A stretch of DNA of 64,000 bases from positions 1,768,723-1,832,722 of the forward strand of contig NC_011661.1 of the NCBI RefSeq assembly GCF_000021645.1, in the 5' to 3' direction. This DNA comes from Dictyoglomus turgidum DSM 6724. GTDB taxonomy: Bacteria > Dictyoglomota > Dictyoglomia > Dictyoglomales > Dictyoglomaceae. The notes below the pieces were generated by a model. It was not told the DNA's origin and made no database searches. It saw nothing but the letters and a program-made list of their open reading frames with translations. Both the position numbers and the translations under genes were made by a program. Shown piece after piece: positions 63,112 through 64,000 of the stretch. The first letter of the stretch is position 1. Every line of letters begins with the position of its first letter.

Positions 63112-64000
63112 ATGAGGCATTTTAAAAAGTTTTCCTTATTACTAATTGTGTTCTTCCTATTCTCTTCCCTTATCTTTGCTCAAGAGTTAAAGCCTATTGA
63201 GATCAAAATTCTCCACATTAACGATTTCCATGGCAGACTACAACCTTACATTGTAAAAAGTATAAGTGAGACTATCCCTGTAGGTGGTGGTGCTTACCTT
63301 TCTTATCTCATAAATGAAGAAAGATCCAAAAATCCCGATGGAACAATTCTTCTTTCAGCTGGAGATATGTTCCAAGGAACCCCCATATCTAACATATTCA
63401 AAGGGGAACCTGTAATAAAAATGATGAATTATCTAAAATTTGATGCCATGACTATTGGAAATCATGAATTTGACTGGGGACAAGAACTCCTTCAAACATG
63501 GATCAAAAATTCTAACTTTCCATACTTAGCTTCCAATATAATTAAGAATGGAGATTATCTTCCCAATGTAAAACCCTATGTAATTCTCGAAAGAAAGGGG
63601 CTAAAGATTGCAATTATAGGCTTAACTACTCCTGAAACAGCCTACATCGTAAAACCGGACTATGTAAAAGACTTGACCTTTTTAGAGCCAGAAAAAGTAT
63701 TACCAAACTTAATAAAAGAGGTAAAGGAGAAAGGAGCTCAATTAATAGTTGTTCTTTCCCATTTAGGATATGATGCTGATAAAAAGTTAGCTGAGAATGT
63801 CCAAGGAATAGATGTAATTGTGGGAGGACATAGCCACACAGTAGTGACAAAACCCACTATTGTAAGGGGAACTATTATTGTCCAAGCAGGATACAATGGA
63901 ATATATCTTGGAGTATTAGACCTTAAAATACAACCAGAGACAGGAATTATCCTTGACTTTACAAGAGAAAATGAGTTAAAGACTGTGTTTGCTGCCCCTG
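63112..64000 (+). CDS. Secreted 5'-nucleotidase / cyclic phosphodiesterase (UshA type, 3' end cut)
   Basis: Hand-translated from ATG at 63112 to the window end, about 296 residues of a protein usually 500 or more. Signal peptide: FSLLLIVFFLFSSLIFAQ. The metallophosphatase domain has its metal motifs in order: NDFHGR, GDMFQG, GNHEFDWG, LSHLGYD and GGHSHT. It should dephosphorylate nucleotides outside the cell for phosphate or nucleoside recovery; the missing part would hold the substrate-binding domain. AAAGGGGG precedes the start. Confidence 0.9.
   Translation, partial: MRHFKKFSLLLIVFFLFSSLIFAQELKPIEIKILHINDFHGRLQPYIVKSISETIPVGGGAYLSYLINEERSKNPDGTILLSAGDMFQGTPISNIFKGEPVIKMMNYLKFDAMTIGNHEFDWGQELLQTWIKNSNFPYLASNIIKNGDYLPNVKPYVILERKGLKIAIIGLTTPETAYIVKPDYVKDLTFLEPEKVLPNLIKEVKEKGAQLIVVLSHLGYDADKKLAENVQGIDVIVGGHSHTVVTKPTIVRGTIIVQAGYNGIYLGVLDLKIQPETGIILDFTRENELKTVFAAP

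Noticed and set aside
1-64000. CRISPR arrays, tRNA/rRNA genes, insertion sequences or prophage
   Set aside because: No regularly spaced repeats, cloverleaf-like intergenic segments, transposase or phage genes were seen; intergenic gaps are all under about 230 bases.

Overview
The window is low-GC bacterial DNA with tightly packed genes and no gap over 300 bases. Codon use favours AGA/AGG for arginine and ATA for isoleucine. Gene content points to a thermophilic, strictly anaerobic sugar fermenter: hemicellulose side-chain enzymes (GH4, GH38), an O2-scavenging flavodiiron protein, oxygen-labile Fe-S dehydratases, several c-di-GMP proteins and no respiratory genes. From memory this fits Dictyoglomus (D. 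thermophilum or D. turgidum) best; that is inference, not a database result. No rRNA, tRNA, CRISPR array, insertion sequence or prophage was seen.

Region 1 (1-12650) is a sugar-use island. A sugar ABC transporter (1-3048; its last gene is cut by the window edge) diverges from a LacI-type regulator (3274-4284). On the minus strand follow an AEC-family transporter, a GH4 enzyme resembling alpha-glucuronidase, L-ribulokinase (araB), and three genes of the 2-hydroxyacyl-CoA dehydratase / double-cubane family with their ATP-driven activator. An AraM-type glycerol-1-phosphate dehydrogenase diverges from the island. A 19-bp TTAGTAA-N5-TTACTAA palindrome occurs in the promoters of both the binding-protein gene and araB, so one repressor probably controls both.

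Region 2 (12657-27569) is signalling plus metabolism. Two adjacent, related proteins join a LacI-type sugar-binding domain without its DNA-binding helix to GGDEF, and in the second also to HD-GYP, so a cytoplasmic ligand probably controls c-di-GMP. They are followed by an iron-type alcohol dehydrogenase, ilvD, a split pair of MetE-like proteins, a GH38 alpha-mannosidase, and a third diguanylate-cyclase gene broken by frame changes.

Region 3 (27549-37458) holds an AlaX editing protein, an RRM RNA-binding protein, an unknown secreted protein, an MFS carrier, a NikMNQO nickel importer with NikR, divergently LarE (nickel-pincer cofactor synthesis), and a flavodiiron protein.

Region 4 (37608-45736) is a TRAP transporter operon with a short-chain dehydrogenase, a 2-hydroxyacid dehydrogenase and an RpiR regulator, probably for a sugar acid. 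Next come a TIM-barrel isomerase, two small unknown genes and an NrpR-like regulator.

Region 5 (45733-64000) is arginine and carbamoyl-phosphate synthesis (argG-argC-argJ-argD-carA-carB-argH, with argF nearby; argB is absent). An FHA protein and a CHASE2 Ser/Thr kinase lie between argG and argF. Three coupled membrane-carrier genes follow, then the start of a secreted 5'-nucleotidase.

Two expression features recur. Several genes have no ribosome-binding site but a TGATATAAT-like -10 element 7-9 nt before ATG, which suggests leaderless mRNAs. Both solute-binding-protein genes are separated from their permease genes by a strong stem-loop.
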